Positions 30,749 to 40,010 of a stretch of 64,000 nt of DNA are shown here, one piece after another. Positions within the stretch are counted from its first letter, which is position 1; each line of letters opens with the position of its first letter. The notes beneath the pieces were generated by a model. That model was given only the letters and a program-made list of their open reading frames with translations, was not told the DNA's origin and made no database searches. The stretch is from Methylophilus sp. 14. GTDB taxonomy: Bacteria; Pseudomonadota; Gammaproteobacteria; Burkholderiales; Methylophilaceae. The position numbers and the translations under genes were made by a program. The stretch is from contig NZ_JADKYS010000004.1 in the NCBI RefSeq assembly GCF_015354345.1, forward strand, positions 62,001 through 126,000, read 5' to 3'.

Positions 30749-31606
30749 ATGGCCAATACTCCTCCCACCGTTTTAACATTTGCCGCGACAGACCCGAGCA
30801 GTGGTGCCGGTGTGCAGGCGGATATCATGGCGCTTGCCAGTATTGGCTGTTACCCGCTGTCTGTGATTACCGGCATTACGGTGCAAGATACTGTAGGCGT
30901 GGAAAGCGTGATGCCACTGGATGCAGACTGGATCAATGACCAGGCACGTGCGATCCTGGAAGACGTGTCTGTCAGTGCCTTTAAATTGGGCCTGTTAGGC
31001 AGCGTGGAAAACGTGGCGGTGATTGCCGAAATCGTCGCAGATTACCCGGATGTGCCGTTAATCATTGATCCTATCCTTGCTTCTGGCCGTGGTGATGAGC
31101 TGTCTAATGAAGAAATGCAGGCCGCTATGTGCGAACTGCTGTTTCCGCAAGCCACATTGATCACTCCTAACAGCTTGGAAGCACGCCGCCTGGCTTATTA
31201 CGACGAGAGTGATGAAGTTAAACACAGCTCGCTCGAAGAGTGTGCGTTGCGTTTGCTGGGCATGGGCACCGAGTATGTGATGATCACTGGCACGCATGAG
31301 CGCTCACTGGATGTGGTCAACAGTTTATATGGTGTGCAAAACGAGATTCCGGGGCTGATTAAAGATTACCACTGGGAGCGCCTGCCGGGCAGTTATCATG
31401 GTTCCGGCTGCACCTTGACCAGTGCGATTACCGCTTGCCTGGCGCACGGCTTGACCATGGAAGAAGCTGTGCATGAAGCGCAGGAATTTACCTGGCAGAC
31501 CTTGCGTCATGCGTTCCGCCCTGGCATGGGGCAATTTATTCCTGACCGGTTCTTCTGGGCGCGCGAGTCAGACGTGCAGGAAAAAGCGAGTGAACTGCAG
31601 CATTAG
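30749..31606 (+). CDS. thiD: Hydroxymethylpyrimidine / phosphomethylpyrimidine kinase
   Basis: 285 residues, ribokinase-like fold. The family start TFAATDPSSGAGVQAD and the C-terminal ATP site GSYHGSGCTLTSAI are present. ThiD phosphorylates HMP and HMP-P in thiamine synthesis, feeding ThiE encoded next. It probably shares a transcript with the upstream tRNA-Gly. There is no room for a TPP riboswitch in the 11 bases between them. Confidence 0.93.
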   Translation: MANTPPTVLTFAATDPSSGAGVQADIMALASIGCYPLSVITGITVQDTVGVESVMPLDADWINDQARAILEDVSVSAFKLGLLGSVENVAVIAEIVADYPDVPLIIDPILASGRGDELSNEEMQAAMCELLFPQATLITPNSLEARRLAYYDESDEVKHSSLEECALRLLGMGTEYVMITGTHERSLDVVNSLYGVQNEIPGLIKDYHWERLPGSYHGSGCTLTSAITACLAHGLTMEEAVHEAQEFTWQTLRHAFRPGMGQFIPDRFFWARESDVQEKASELQH

Positions 31607-32216
31607 TGGCTTATATCTGGTGACGCCAGATTGCGATGACACCGGGCTTCTTTGCGCACAAGTGTCACAGGCATTACAAGGTGGCGTATCGGTGGTGCAA
31701 TACCGGCATAAAACGGCCAGTGACACTTTGCGTTTAGAGCAGGCGACTGCCCTGCTCGCACTTTGCCGCCAATTCAATGTTCCATTGTTGATTAATGACC
31801 ATGTGGCGTTGGCTGCGGCCTTGGATGCGGATGGTGTACATGTCGGCCAGCATGATAGTGCGATTACTGCAGCGCGCGAGATGCTGGGCGCACAGAAAAT
31901 CATCGGTGCCTCTTGCTATAACCGCTTTGAACTGGCCGAACAGGCGCAGGCTGCCGGTGCGAGTTATGTGGCTTTTGGCGCTTGTTACCCTTCTTCTACC
32001 AAGCCCAATGCGCCTAGCGCCGCCGCTGCATTGTTTACCCAAGCCAAACAGTCATTGTCCGTGCCCGTCGTCGGCATTGGCGGCATTACACTGGATAACG
32101 CCCGACCCTTGGTGCAGGCAGGTGCCGATGCACTGGCGGTGATTACCGATATTTTCCAGTCTGCGGATCTTGCTGCCCGCTGCCGCCAGTACCAGCCATT
32201 ATTTGCCAAAAATTGA
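31590..32216 (+). CDS. thiE: Thiamine-phosphate synthase
   Basis: About 208 residues. The TIM-barrel protein starts best at the GTG at 31590 (AGGA eight bases before it), giving VNCSISGLYLVTPD, and overlaps the end of thiD by 17 bases. Motifs seen are GVSVVQYRHK, LLINDHVALAAALDADGVHVGQ and VVGIGGIT, which bind the HMP and thiazole phosphates. The much longer in-frame reading from 31473 would lie inside thiD and is not used. ThiD and ThiE act in consecutive steps. Confidence 0.92.
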   Translation: MNCSISGLYLVTPDCDDTGLLCAQVSQALQGGVSVVQYRHKTASDTLRLEQATALLALCRQFNVPLLINDHVALAAALDADGVHVGQHDSAITAAREMLGAQKIIGASCYNRFELAEQAQAAGASYVAFGACYPSSTKPNAPSAAAALFTQAKQSLSVPVVGIGGITLDNARPLVQAGADALAVITDIFQSADLAARCRQYQPLFAKN

Positions 32217-32286
32217 GCGCTAATCGCTACCGCTTTACCAGACGTTGTTTGGTAAAATGCATGCATTCATTGTCCTGGTAAAATTT

Positions 32287-33657
32287 ATGCACATTCACAT
32301 CCTTGGTATTTGTGGCACTTTTATGGGCGGCATCGCCGTGCTGGCCAAGGCCGCCGGTCATCGTGTCACCGGGTGTGATGCCAATGTTTACCCGCCCATG
32401 AGCACACAGCTCGAAGCGCAAGGCATTGAGTTGATTGAGGGTTTTGACCCTGCCCAAACCAGCCTGAATCCCGATATTTATGTGATTGGTAACGTGGTTA
32501 CACGTGGTAATCCGCTGATGGAAGAAATCCTCAACCAGGGATTACCTTATATTTCTGGTCCACAATGGCTGGCCGAGAACGTGTTGCAAGGTAAGTGGGT
32601 ACTGGCTGTGGCAGGTACGCATGGCAAGACGACCACCTCTTCCATGCTGGCCTGGGTACTCGAATATGCAGGCTTGGCACCTGGTTTCCTCATTGGCGGC
32701 GTGCCAGAAAACTTCGGCGTGTCTGCCCGTTTGCCACAAACGCCTAAACAAGACCAGAAATCGGTTTCCCCGTTTTTTGTCATAGAGGCCGATGAGTACG
32801 ATACCGCTTTCTTCGACAAGCGTTCCAAGTTCGTGCATTACCGCCCACGCACGGCGGTGTTGAATAACCTTGAATTTGATCACGCTGATATTTTTGAAGA
32901 CCTGCCCGCGATCGAGAAACAGTTTCATCACTTGGTACGCACCGTGCCGCAACAAGGCCTGGTCGTGGCTAACCAGCAGGACAGCCTGGACCGCGTGATT
33001 GCGCGTGGTTGCTGGAGTGCATTGGAACGCATAGACAGCGCCAGTGGCTGGCAAGTACAGAATGTTGATGCACAAGGTCGTTTTGATGTGTATTTAAACG
33101 GTGAGCGTCAGGGCAATGTGAGCTGGGACTTGCTGGGTGAGCATAACCGCAGCAACGCATTAGCGGTCATTGCCGCCGCACGTCATGTCGGCGTTGCCCC
33201 CTGTATCGCGATTGAGGCACTGGGTGAGTTTAAAAATGTGAAGCGCCGTATGGAAGTCAAAGGCGTGGCTAATGAAGTCACCGTCTATGATGACTTTGCG
33301 CATCACCCGACGGCGATTGCCACCACGGTGGCCGGTTTGCGTGCCAAAGTGGGCAAGGCCCGCATTCTGGCTGTGCTAGAGCCACGTTCCAACACCATGA
33401 AATTGGGCGTGATGAAAGACGCACTGCCTGATAGTCTGCGTGATGCGGATGCTGTATTTTGCTATGCCAATAATTTAGGCTGGGATGCTGCCGCTGCCTT
33501 AGCCCCTATCCAGCAAAAAGCGCAAACCTATGATGATTTGGACCAGTTGGTGTCTGCGGTGACCGCCATGGCACAACCAGGCGATCATGTGCTGGTGATG
33601 AGTAATGGCGGCTTTGGTGGCGTACACCAAAAATTGTTGCAGGCCTTGCAGGGATAG
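32287..33657 (+). CDS. mpl: UDP-MurNAc:L-Ala-gamma-D-Glu-meso-DAP ligase (murein tripeptide recycling)
   Basis: 456 residues. Mur-ligase fold with N-terminal HILGICGTFMGGIAVLAK, ATP-binding GTHGKTTTSSM near 112, and the late DDFAHHPTAI motif. Mpl attaches recycled tripeptide to UDP-MurNAc, sparing de novo MurC-D-E steps. The ATG at 32287 matches the family start, so the upstream 32245 reading is ignored. With an AmpG-like permease encoded at 40.7 kb, the window holds two parts of peptidoglycan recycling. Confidence 0.95.
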   Translation: MHIHILGICGTFMGGIAVLAKAAGHRVTGCDANVYPPMSTQLEAQGIELIEGFDPAQTSLNPDIYVIGNVVTRGNPLMEEILNQGLPYISGPQWLAENVLQGKWVLAVAGTHGKTTTSSMLAWVLEYAGLAPGFLIGGVPENFGVSARLPQTPKQDQKSVSPFFVIEADEYDTAFFDKRSKFVHYRPRTAVLNNLEFDHADIFEDLPAIEKQFHHLVRTVPQQGLVVANQQDSLDRVIARGCWSALERIDSASGWQVQNVDAQGRFDVYLNGERQGNVSWDLLGEHNRSNALAVIAAARHVGVAPCIAIEALGEFKNVKRRMEVKGVANEVTVYDDFAHHPTAIATTVAGLRAKVGKARILAVLEPRSNTMKLGVMKDALPDSLRDADAVFCYANNLGWDAAAALAPIQQKAQTYDDLDQLVSAVTAMAQPGDHVLVMSNGGFGGVHQKLLQALQG

Positions 33658-34629
33658 TTGGACAAGCGCCGCATGGGTTTACCGGAGAGTTTCCGCAAAC
33701 GCTCACCACTGGTGTGGGCGTTGTGGTTTTCGCTACTGGCACATGTGGTCGTGCTGACGCTACATTTTCAACCGGAACTCAAAGCTTTTAAAGACCAGAT
33801 TCCTTCATTAGAAGTGATGCTGGTGAATAGCAAAACGCAAAGTGCACCTGAAAAAGCCGATGCGCTGGCGCAAGCCAATCTGGACCGCGGCGGCAATACC
33901 GATGAAAAGCGGCAGATGAAGAGCCCGTTGCCCAGTGTGCAGCAAATGCAGGCGTCCATGCCGCATGCCGCACAGGCGACGCTTCCATCAGCCACGACTG
34001 CGAGCAGCCCGCACGAGACCGAGCTGGTGCGTGAAAAGCAGCGTGTGGCGCAATTGGAACAAGAAGCGCAAGCGCTGCTCACACAGCTAAAAGCCAGCCA
34101 GGCCGTGACTAGTTTGCAGACGCCGCCCTTGTCACAGCCGCATCCGGCCAACAGGCAGCAGCCACCCTCACCGCATGTGCCGGTGCAAGCGCAGCCGCAA
34201 ACAGCCGCCATGCAAGAGATGGCCAAACTGGAAGCCCTGATTGCCAAGCAGCAAGAAGAGTACGAAATGCGGCCCAAGCGCCAGTTTGTCGGCGCGCGCA
34301 CGAGGGAATACCGTTTTGCCAATTATGTCGAGCAATGGCGGCAAAAAATAGAGCGCGTCGGTAACCTGAATTATCCACAAGCCGCGATGACACAAAAGCT
34401 CTACGGCAAACTGCAAATGACCGTTTCGGTGAAAGCCGATGGTAGTATAGAAAGTATTCGTATCCACCAGAGCTCCGGGCACAGGCTATTGGATGAATCT
34501 GCACGCCGCATCGTCCAACTGGCTGCCCCCTTTCCGGTTTTTCCGGAAGATATCCGCCAGGATACCGATGTACTGAGCATTACGCGTACCTGGACCTTTA
34601 CCAGAGATGATCAACTCTCCACCGAATAA
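33658..34629 (+). CDS. TonB-like energy transducer protein
   Basis: 323 residues. One N-terminal membrane helix (about 18-36, VWALWFSLLAHVVVLTLHF) is followed by a long Gln, Ala and Pro-rich periplasmic linker with a coiled-coil stretch (about 120-150), then a TonB C-terminal domain (about 225-318, YPQAAMTQKLYGKLQMTVSV...SGHRLLDESARRIV). The TTG at 33658 sits directly after the mpl stop with AGGGA before it; ATG at 33673 is the alternative. No exbB or exbD is nearby, so the energised partner is unknown. Confidence 0.82.
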   Translation: MDKRRMGLPESFRKRSPLVWALWFSLLAHVVVLTLHFQPELKAFKDQIPSLEVMLVNSKTQSAPEKADALAQANLDRGGNTDEKRQMKSPLPSVQQMQASMPHAAQATLPSATTASSPHETELVREKQRVAQLEQEAQALLTQLKASQAVTSLQTPPLSQPHPANRQQPPSPHVPVQAQPQTAAMQEMAKLEALIAKQQEEYEMRPKRQFVGARTREYRFANYVEQWRQKIERVGNLNYPQAAMTQKLYGKLQMTVSVKADGSIESIRIHQSSGHRLLDESARRIVQLAAPFPVFPEDIRQDTDVLSITRTWTFTRDDQLSTE

Positions 34630-34667
34630 GCGTTGCATCCGGTGCGAGGTTTTACAAGGCAATCGTT

Positions 34668-34982
34668 ATGACTACAAGTCACTTTCAATACCACGTATTT
34701 TTCTGTCTTAACCAGCGCGAAAATGGCGAAGACTGCTGCATGAACAGAGGCGCCGAAGCCGCGTTTGACTACATGAAAAAGAAAGTCAAACAACAAGGCC
34801 TGGCCGGTGCTGGCAAAGTGCGTATCAACCGTGCCGGTTGCCTGGACCGCTGCGGCGAAGGGCCCGTGATGGTGATTTATCCGGATGCCGTGTGGTACAC
34901 CTTTGTCGATGAAAGCGACATTGATGACATCATTGAAAACCATCTGCAACAGGGCAAGGTGGTGGAGCGTTTGCTGGTTTAA
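34668..34982 (+). CDS. Thioredoxin-like [2Fe-2S] ferredoxin
   Basis: 104 residues. Cysteines C13, C23 or C24, C58 and C62 fit the cluster ligands of the thioredoxin-like [2Fe-2S] ferredoxin family (FFCLNQR..., GCLDRCGEGPVMVIYP). These are soluble electron carriers of uncertain partner, often found in proteobacteria as single genes. It lies 38 bases after the tonB-like gene and 12 bases before a GT51 gene; no functional tie to either is evident. Confidence 0.88.
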   Translation: MTTSHFQYHVFFCLNQRENGEDCCMNRGAEAAFDYMKKKVKQQGLAGAGKVRINRAGCLDRCGEGPVMVIYPDAVWYTFVDESDIDDIIENHLQQGKVVERLLV

Positions 34983-34994
34983 GGTGATGCCACA

Positions 34995-36248
34995 ATGCTG
35001 AAAAAATGGTGCCAACGCCTCATCATTAGCCTGTCGATTGCCAGCTTGCTGGCAGTCCTCGGCGTGGCGGCCTGGATTTGGCAACCCTATGACAAAACTG
35101 CCTGGCGGGTGAAATTGCCCATAGGCAGCGGTATACAGGTACGTGTATTGCCCATGCTGATGCTGGCCACCTCCCCTGCCGGTCGCTGGTTACTCGATCA
35201 AAAAGGCTTCAGCCTGCATCATGGCGATATCCGGCTGTATGATGCCGATGGTTTGCGCGTACATTGCCAGCATTGCTGGCTGGAGGCGAAGTCTGTCAGT
35301 GATAAACCCCTCATGCTGGACGCGGTGGAGTTGTGGTTAAAACTCGACGGCCAGCAGTTAAGTGGGCATTTATTAGCGGATGCGGCCAACCAGCCATTCA
35401 AAATCGATTTTGAAGGCAAAGCGACCATGCGCTCATTGAAGCTGAACTGGACGCTGCCAGCGACGCCGCTGGCCAGTTTGCTACATCCCTTACGCGCACA
35501 TTCAAGTGCCATTTCGCAAGCGACGGTCTCTGGTTTTCTGGCCGCCACCGGGACCTTGCGCTGGCCCAGGCAAAGTTGGAGTGTGCAACCGCAGCTAACG
35601 CAATTGCAAGTAAGCGGCTTGGACTTGAGCAAGGTCACCACTGCGTCTGTGCAATATGATTGCCCGCTGCTGGACGAGCAAAAACATCCGGAAAAAGTGC
35701 ATTGGCTCAGCTACGATAAAATGGGCCGCTGGTTACCGATGGCGACGATTATTGCTGAAGATGCCGAGTTCAGGCATCACCCGGGCTATGCCATCACACA
35801 AATGCAGCAACTACTCGGCAAGGAAAGCACTGACAAGGCCGTGGGGGGCAGCACCATTACCCAGCAAGTGGTGAAGTATATGTTCACCAATGGTGAGCGT
35901 ACCTGGAAGCGTAAAATAGAAGAATTACTGTATGCCGTACAGCTGGAAAATACGCTGGATAAAACACAAATTCTCAACCTGTATTTAAATACGGTCGACT
36001 GGGGGCCGAGTTTGTGTGGCGCACATGCGGCTGCAAACTATTACTTTGGACTCTCCCCTGCGCAGATGAATCCGATTCAAGCTGCGTGGCTGGCAGGCAT
36101 CATCAAAAATCCGCACCGTGCCTGGAAGCAGCAGTTTATGGCCAAAAAACCAGAATTAGCGCGCGCCGAAAGCATTTTGCGCTATATGCCAGAGAGTGCG
36201 CGCAAGCAACCTGGTAGCCTGAATTTTCGTGCGTCAGCAGCCAAATAA
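34995..36248 (+). CDS. GT51 peptidoglycan transglycosylase with unusual N-terminal region
   Basis: 417 residues. One membrane helix (about 11-32) anchors it. Residues about 40-215 form a beta-rich region I do not recognise. The C-terminal half is a GT51 domain: catalytic Glu in EDAEFRHHPGY (near 255), GGSTITQQVVKYMF, RKIEELLYAVQLE and LNLYLNTVDWG. It lacks a transpeptidase domain, so it would polymerise lipid II only, like MtgA. MtgA is usually about 240 residues, so the 170-residue insertion before the catalytic domain is unusual. Confidence 0.83.
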   Translation: MLKKWCQRLIISLSIASLLAVLGVAAWIWQPYDKTAWRVKLPIGSGIQVRVLPMLMLATSPAGRWLLDQKGFSLHHGDIRLYDADGLRVHCQHCWLEAKSVSDKPLMLDAVELWLKLDGQQLSGHLLADAANQPFKIDFEGKATMRSLKLNWTLPATPLASLLHPLRAHSSAISQATVSGFLAATGTLRWPRQSWSVQPQLTQLQVSGLDLSKVTTASVQYDCPLLDEQKHPEKVHWLSYDKMGRWLPMATIIAEDAEFRHHPGYAITQMQQLLGKESTDKAVGGSTITQQVVKYMFTNGERTWKRKIEELLYAVQLENTLDKTQILNLYLNTVDWGPSLCGAHAAANYYFGLSPAQMNPIQAAWLAGIIKNPHRAWKQQFMAKKPELARAESILRYMPESARKQPGSLNFRASAAK

Positions 36249-36293
36249 ATTACAATAGCACCTTATTCATCTTTCATTAGTGAGACGACTGTT

Positions 36294-37385
36294 TTGTCTA
36301 CGCTCAAACTCAATAAATCCCCCGCCACCACTGATCAAGCGCGCCAGAAAACTGTTAGGCGCATGTCACCAGAGTTGCGTGATCGTACTAAACCACCTGC
36401 TAAAAAAGAGGTACGTGCAGAGGTGCAAGCAGACGCAGGCACGCAAGTGCTAGCACCCCGCAAAGACAAAGTATTTAAAGATAAAGAACCGCGCAAATCG
36501 ACTGGCAAGCCAGCACATGCAGGCGGACGCCCACCCGCAAACAGATCAGGCGCAGGCCGTAGCGAAAAGCCGCGTGATAAAGATCGCCCATATGCTGCGA
36601 AAACAACTGACCGCCCACCCGCTCGCAGACCAGCCCCCACCGAGGCAGACGCTGACTTGCAACCGCGCTTATCTAAAGTCATGGCAGACCGTGGCCTGTG
36701 CTCGCGCCGTGAAGCCGATGACTGGATTGTTAACGGCTGGGTCAAGGTCAATGGTGAAATCATCGAAACCTTAGGCACGCGTATAGATCCCGATGCCGAG
36801 ATTATCATCAGTACCTATGCCAAAGAGCATCAGGCCGAAACGGTGACCATTCTGCTGCACAAGCCTGTCGGTTACGTCAGCGGTCAGGCAGAGGATGGTT
36901 ATGAGCCAGCAGTGGTGCTGTTCAATCCCGACAATCAATGGTCAGAAGACAGCAGTGGCATTGAGTTCAAGCGCGGTCATTTGCGTGGCCTGGCCCCGGC
37001 TGGCCGATTGGATATCGATTCCACCGGTTTACTCGTGCTCACGCAGGATGGCCGTGTGGCACGTAAACTGATTGGTGATGATTCGAATGTAGAAAAAGAA
37101 TATCTGGTGCGGGTCGAAGGCCAACTGAGCAATAATGGCCTGGCGTTATTAAATCACGGCCTCAGCTTGGATGGCGTTCAGCTAAGGCCCGCCAAAGTGT
37201 CATGGCAGAATGAAGACCAATTGCGATTTGTGTTGCGTGAAGGCCGCAAACGGCAGATTCGTCGTATGTGTGAGTTAGTCGGGTTGCATGTGGTTGGATT
37301 GAAGCGGATTCGGATTGGAAGTATCAATTTGGGTAAGTTACCGCCGGGGCAATGGCGGTATTTAGGTGCACACGAGCGGTTTTGA
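36294..37385 (+). CDS. rluB: 23S rRNA pseudouridine synthase RluB
   Basis: 363 residues from a TTG start (ATG at 36363 is the alternative). The first 120 residues are Lys, Arg and Pro-rich and probably disordered. An S4 RNA-binding domain follows (about 124-165, [21 protein letters not shown]), then the RsuA-type catalytic domain with Asp in [15 protein letters not shown] (near 240) and the late [16 protein letters not shown]. RluB makes pseudouridine 2605 in the large rRNA. RluE/RluF-like function is less likely given the S4 domain and basic tail. Confidence 0.9.
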   Translation: MSTLKLNKSPATTDQARQKTVRRMSPELRDRTKPPAKKEVRAEVQADAGTQVLAPRKDKVFKDKEPRKSTGKPAHAGGRPPANRSGAGRSEKPRDKDRPYAAKTTDRPPARRPAPTEADADLQPRLSKVMADRGLCSRREADDWIVNGWVKVNGEIIETLGTRIDPDAEIIISTYAKEHQAETVTILLHKPVGYVSGQAEDGYEPAVVLFNPDNQWSEDSSGIEFKRGHLRGLAPAGRLDIDSTGLLVLTQDGRVARKLIGDDSNVEKEYLVRVEGQLSNNGLALLNHGLSLDGVQLRPAKVSWQNEDQLRFVLREGRKRQIRRMCELVGLHVVGLKRIRIGSINLGKLPPGQWRYLGAHERF

Positions 37386-37406
37386 TGGGATTTTAGGGGT
37401 AGCTTG

Positions 37407-38017
37407 GGAAGATTGTTCTTTGGAATTGTTGTTGGGTGTTTGGGGCATTCTTTTTTCGCCTCTTGGCGAGTTACTTTTCTTTGCTTGCCCAAAGAATAAG
37501 TAACCAAAAGAAATGCACCCCAGCTTCCGCTGGATTCCTGTGCTACTCGGCTTGCCGGGCGGCAATCAAAAACTCGCTCCTACGGAGCTCAAACAGTTGC
37601 TTGCCGACAACTCCCGCCAACCCTGCGTTGCTCGGCGCGGCAGATGGGGACCCCGAACACCATGCGACCGCAATCATTGGCGAATTGAAGAAAGAAAAAA
37701 GAATCTGGTTTTTGAGCCGTCCAAATTCCGACGAGGTTAGTTTGGCGAGAAGAATCCCATTCCATCACGCTGAGTAGCGGAGACAAAATAAGAGTAGAGG
37801 GAGCGACTGTGTGAGCTCCGCGGCAGCTTGCGTAGTGTGCAAGCTGCTAGGGCGAGTTTCGTGACCGGCTTATGCCTAAGTCCAGCAAAGCATCGGACGA
37901 AAGTCCTAAGCTGAGCAACGCAAGGGAGCCTTTAGGCCGTGATGGCTGGGTGTCGTCCTCTTTGGTTACTTTCTGGGGGACAAGCACCAGAAAGTGACTC
38001 GCCGAGAGGCGAAAAAG
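37407..38017 (+). repeat. Large inverted-repeat element, copy B
   Basis: Fills the 666-base gap between rluB and the yidB-like gene. The core is 37451-38017. The left end (TTTTTTCGCCTCTTGGCGAG, 37451 on) is mirrored by the right end near 37998-38017 (CTCGCCGAGAGGCGAAAAAG). The left-arm hairpin is shortened to GCTCC/GGAGC with a 3-base loop (37576-37588); the right arm has GCAGCTTGC/GCAAGCTGC with a 7-base loop (37823-37847). It carries an extra stretch near 37872-37910 not seen in copies A and C. Confidence 0.9.
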
Positions 38018-38051
38018 TAAGATTCAATATAATGATTATTTAGGAGCCATA

Positions 38052-38441
38052 ATGGGATTATTCGATAGCGTCGCTGGTGCCATGATGAACAAAGTCATGG
38101 GTGATAAAGGCCCTTTGGCGAAACTGGCCATGGAGTTGTTTCAGCAATACGGCGGTTTGCCGGGTATTTTGCAAGCGCTCAAAAATGGCGGTTTGACCGA
38201 GCAGGTGGATTCCTGGGTGGGCACGGGCGCTAACCTGAATGTCAACGCGCAGCAAATTGGTGCCGCATTAGGTAGCTCTGTACTGGCCGGGCTTGCGGGT
38301 AAGCTGAATATGAGTACCGACGAACTGACGAATAAAATTGCCGAGCATTTGCCAGATGTCGTGAATCAATTGACGCCGAATGGTGCGGTGGAAAATAATC
38401 CCGCACTGATCATGTCGCGCTTAATGGGTATGCTGAAATAA
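38052..38441 (+). CDS. YidB family protein (DUF937)
   Basis: 129 residues, Gly and Leu-rich. The start MGLFDSVAGAMMNKVMG and the core PGILQALKNGGLTEQVDSWVG...LNVNAQQIGAALGSS match the YidB family, whose function is unknown. Ribosome site AGGAG lies 7 bases before the ATG. It directly follows repeat copy B, so its promoter may lie within or at the edge of that element. Confidence 0.88.
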   Translation: MGLFDSVAGAMMNKVMGDKGPLAKLAMELFQQYGGLPGILQALKNGGLTEQVDSWVGTGANLNVNAQQIGAALGSSVLAGLAGKLNMSTDELTNKIAEHLPDVVNQLTPNGAVENNPALIMSRLMGMLK

Positions 38442-38468
38442 ATAAAGCGAGCATTTGCTCGCTTTATT
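38441..38468. terminator. Bidirectional terminator between yidB-like and pyrE
   Basis: AATAAAGCGAGC, ATTT, GCTCGCTTTATT: a perfect 12-bp stem between two convergent genes, beginning at the last base of the yidB-like gene. Confidence 0.8.
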
Positions 38469-38483
38469 GTTTGGCTCACTGTC

Positions 38484-39131
38484 TTATCGTACGCAATATT
38501 GCGCGCGATAGGCTTCAATCGCCGGGAAGTATTGCGCCAATTGATCATTCCCTTGCAGATACGTGAACAAATCAGCTAGTTTGGCAATGCTCACGACTGG
38601 CATCTGGTTGGTTTGCTCCACTTCTTGCACCGCGGACAATTCGACCAAGCCCTTTTCCTGGCGATCCAAGGCAATGCTGACGGCACAAGGAATTGCACCC
38701 GCGTGGCGGATCAACTCTACAGATTCGCGGATAGAGGTGCCTGCCGAAATCACGTCATCAATAATCAGCACACGGCCTTTGAGCGCGGCGCCGACCAATG
38801 TGCCGCCCTCACCGTGGTCTTTGGCTTCTTTGCGGTTGTAGGCATAAGGGTAATTTTTACCCATGCGCGCAAAGGCAATGCTGATGGCCGTGACCAGCGG
38901 AATACCTTTATAAGCGGGCCCAAACAGCATGTCGAATTGCAGGCCAGACTGTAGAATGCTGTTGGCGTAGAATTCGCCCAGTTTGAGCATGCTTTCGCCA
39001 TCATCAAACAGGCCAGCGTTAAAAAAATAAGGGCTTAAGCGCCCGGCTTTGGTTTTAAATTCACCAAAGCGCAACACCTGTTTCTGGATGGAAAAAGCAA
39101 TAAAATCGGCACTGAGTGTGTTGGCAGTCAT
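38484..39131 (-). CDS. pyrE: Orotate phosphoribosyltransferase
   Basis: About 215 residues, joining orotate and PRPP to OMP in pyrimidine synthesis. Seen are the family start DFIAFSIQKQVLRFGEF, the KAGRLSPYFFNAG segment, the catalytic Lys-rich loop (YAYNRKEAKDHGEGG) and the PRPP motif VLIIDDVISAGTS. ATG at 39131 gives the usual length; a TTG at 39158 would add nine residues. Divergent xthA starts only 26 bases away, so the promoters overlap. Confidence 0.96.
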   Translation of the reverse strand: MTANTLSADFIAFSIQKQVLRFGEFKTKAGRLSPYFFNAGLFDDGESMLKLGEFYANSILQSGLQFDMLFGPAYKGIPLVTAISIAFARMGKNYPYAYNRKEAKDHGEGGTLVGAALKGRVLIIDDVISAGTSIRESVELIRHAGAIPCAVSIALDRQEKGLVELSAVQEVEQTNQMPVVSIAKLADLFTYLQGNDQLAQYFPAIEAYRAQYCVR

Positions 39132-39157
39132 TTTTAAAAGCAGAAAGTATTTAAACA

Positions 39158-39931
39158 ATGCGTATTATAACCTTGAACCTCAATGGCATACGGTCGGCCT
39201 GTAACAAAGGCTTTTTGCCGTGGTTGGCCAATAGTGGTGGCGATATTGTGTGCTTGCAGGAGCTCAAAGCACAGGCCGCAGACATGCAGCCCGAGATGCT
39301 AGAACCACCTGGTTACCACGGCTATTTTCACTATGCCGAGAAAAAAGGCTATAGCGGCGTTGGCATTTATAGCAAGCAGCCTGCAGATAAGGTCATTATC
39401 GGGCTTGGCCATGCGCATATTGACGCTGAAGGCCGTTATCTGGAGTGTCAGTACGGCAACCTGAGCGTGGTGTCTTTATATCTGCCCAGTGGTTCCAGCG
39501 GCGAAGAGCGTCAGCAATTTAAATTCCAAGTCATGGATTTATTCTTACCGCATTTGGAACAGCTCATTGCTTCTGGCCGTGAAGTCGTCATTTGTGGCGA
39601 CTGGAATATCGCGCACCAGGAGATAGACCTCAAAAACTTTAAAGGCAACCGCAAGAACTCTGGCTTTTTGCCAGAAGAGCGTGCCTGGATGACTGATGTG
39701 CTGGGGCGTGTGGGCTGGGTGGATACTTATCGTGGACTCTATCCAGATACCACCGATGAATGCTACACATGGTGGAGTAACCGCGGTCAGGCGTGGGCTA
39801 AGAATGTGGGTTGGCGGATTGATTACCAACTGGCGACGCCAGCCTTAGGCGCAAAAGTGGTGGCGGCAAGTGTATATAAGGCGGAACGGTTTAGTGATCA
39901 TGCACCGTTGACGGTGGATTATGCGGATTGA
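39158..39931 (+). CDS. xthA: Exodeoxyribonuclease III (AP endonuclease)
   Basis: 257 residues of the ExoIII/AP endonuclease fold: MRIITLNLNGIRSACNKGF, CLQELKAQ (metal-binding Glu), GDWNIAHQEIDLKNF (catalytic Asp/Asn) and FSDHAPLTVDY with the catalytic His. It incises DNA at abasic sites in base-excision repair. Divergent from pyrE and followed by repeat copy C. Confidence 0.95.
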   Translation: MRIITLNLNGIRSACNKGFLPWLANSGGDIVCLQELKAQAADMQPEMLEPPGYHGYFHYAEKKGYSGVGIYSKQPADKVIIGLGHAHIDAEGRYLECQYGNLSVVSLYLPSGSSGEERQQFKFQVMDLFLPHLEQLIASGREVVICGDWNIAHQEIDLKNFKGNRKNSGFLPEERAWMTDVLGRVGWVDTYRGLYPDTTDECYTWWSNRGQAWAKNVGWRIDYQLATPALGAKVVAASVYKAERFSDHAPLTVDYAD

Positions 39932-40010
39932 TTAAAGAAGGGCATTCTTTTTACTTTTCACACTTGCTTGATTCCGGCGTTGGCCGAAATCAAGGCGTGT
40001 TGAGATAGCA

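Noticed and set aside
31473-32216. Longer thiE reading starting inside thiD
   Set aside because: ThiE family N-terminus and a ribosome site place the start at the GTG at 31590.
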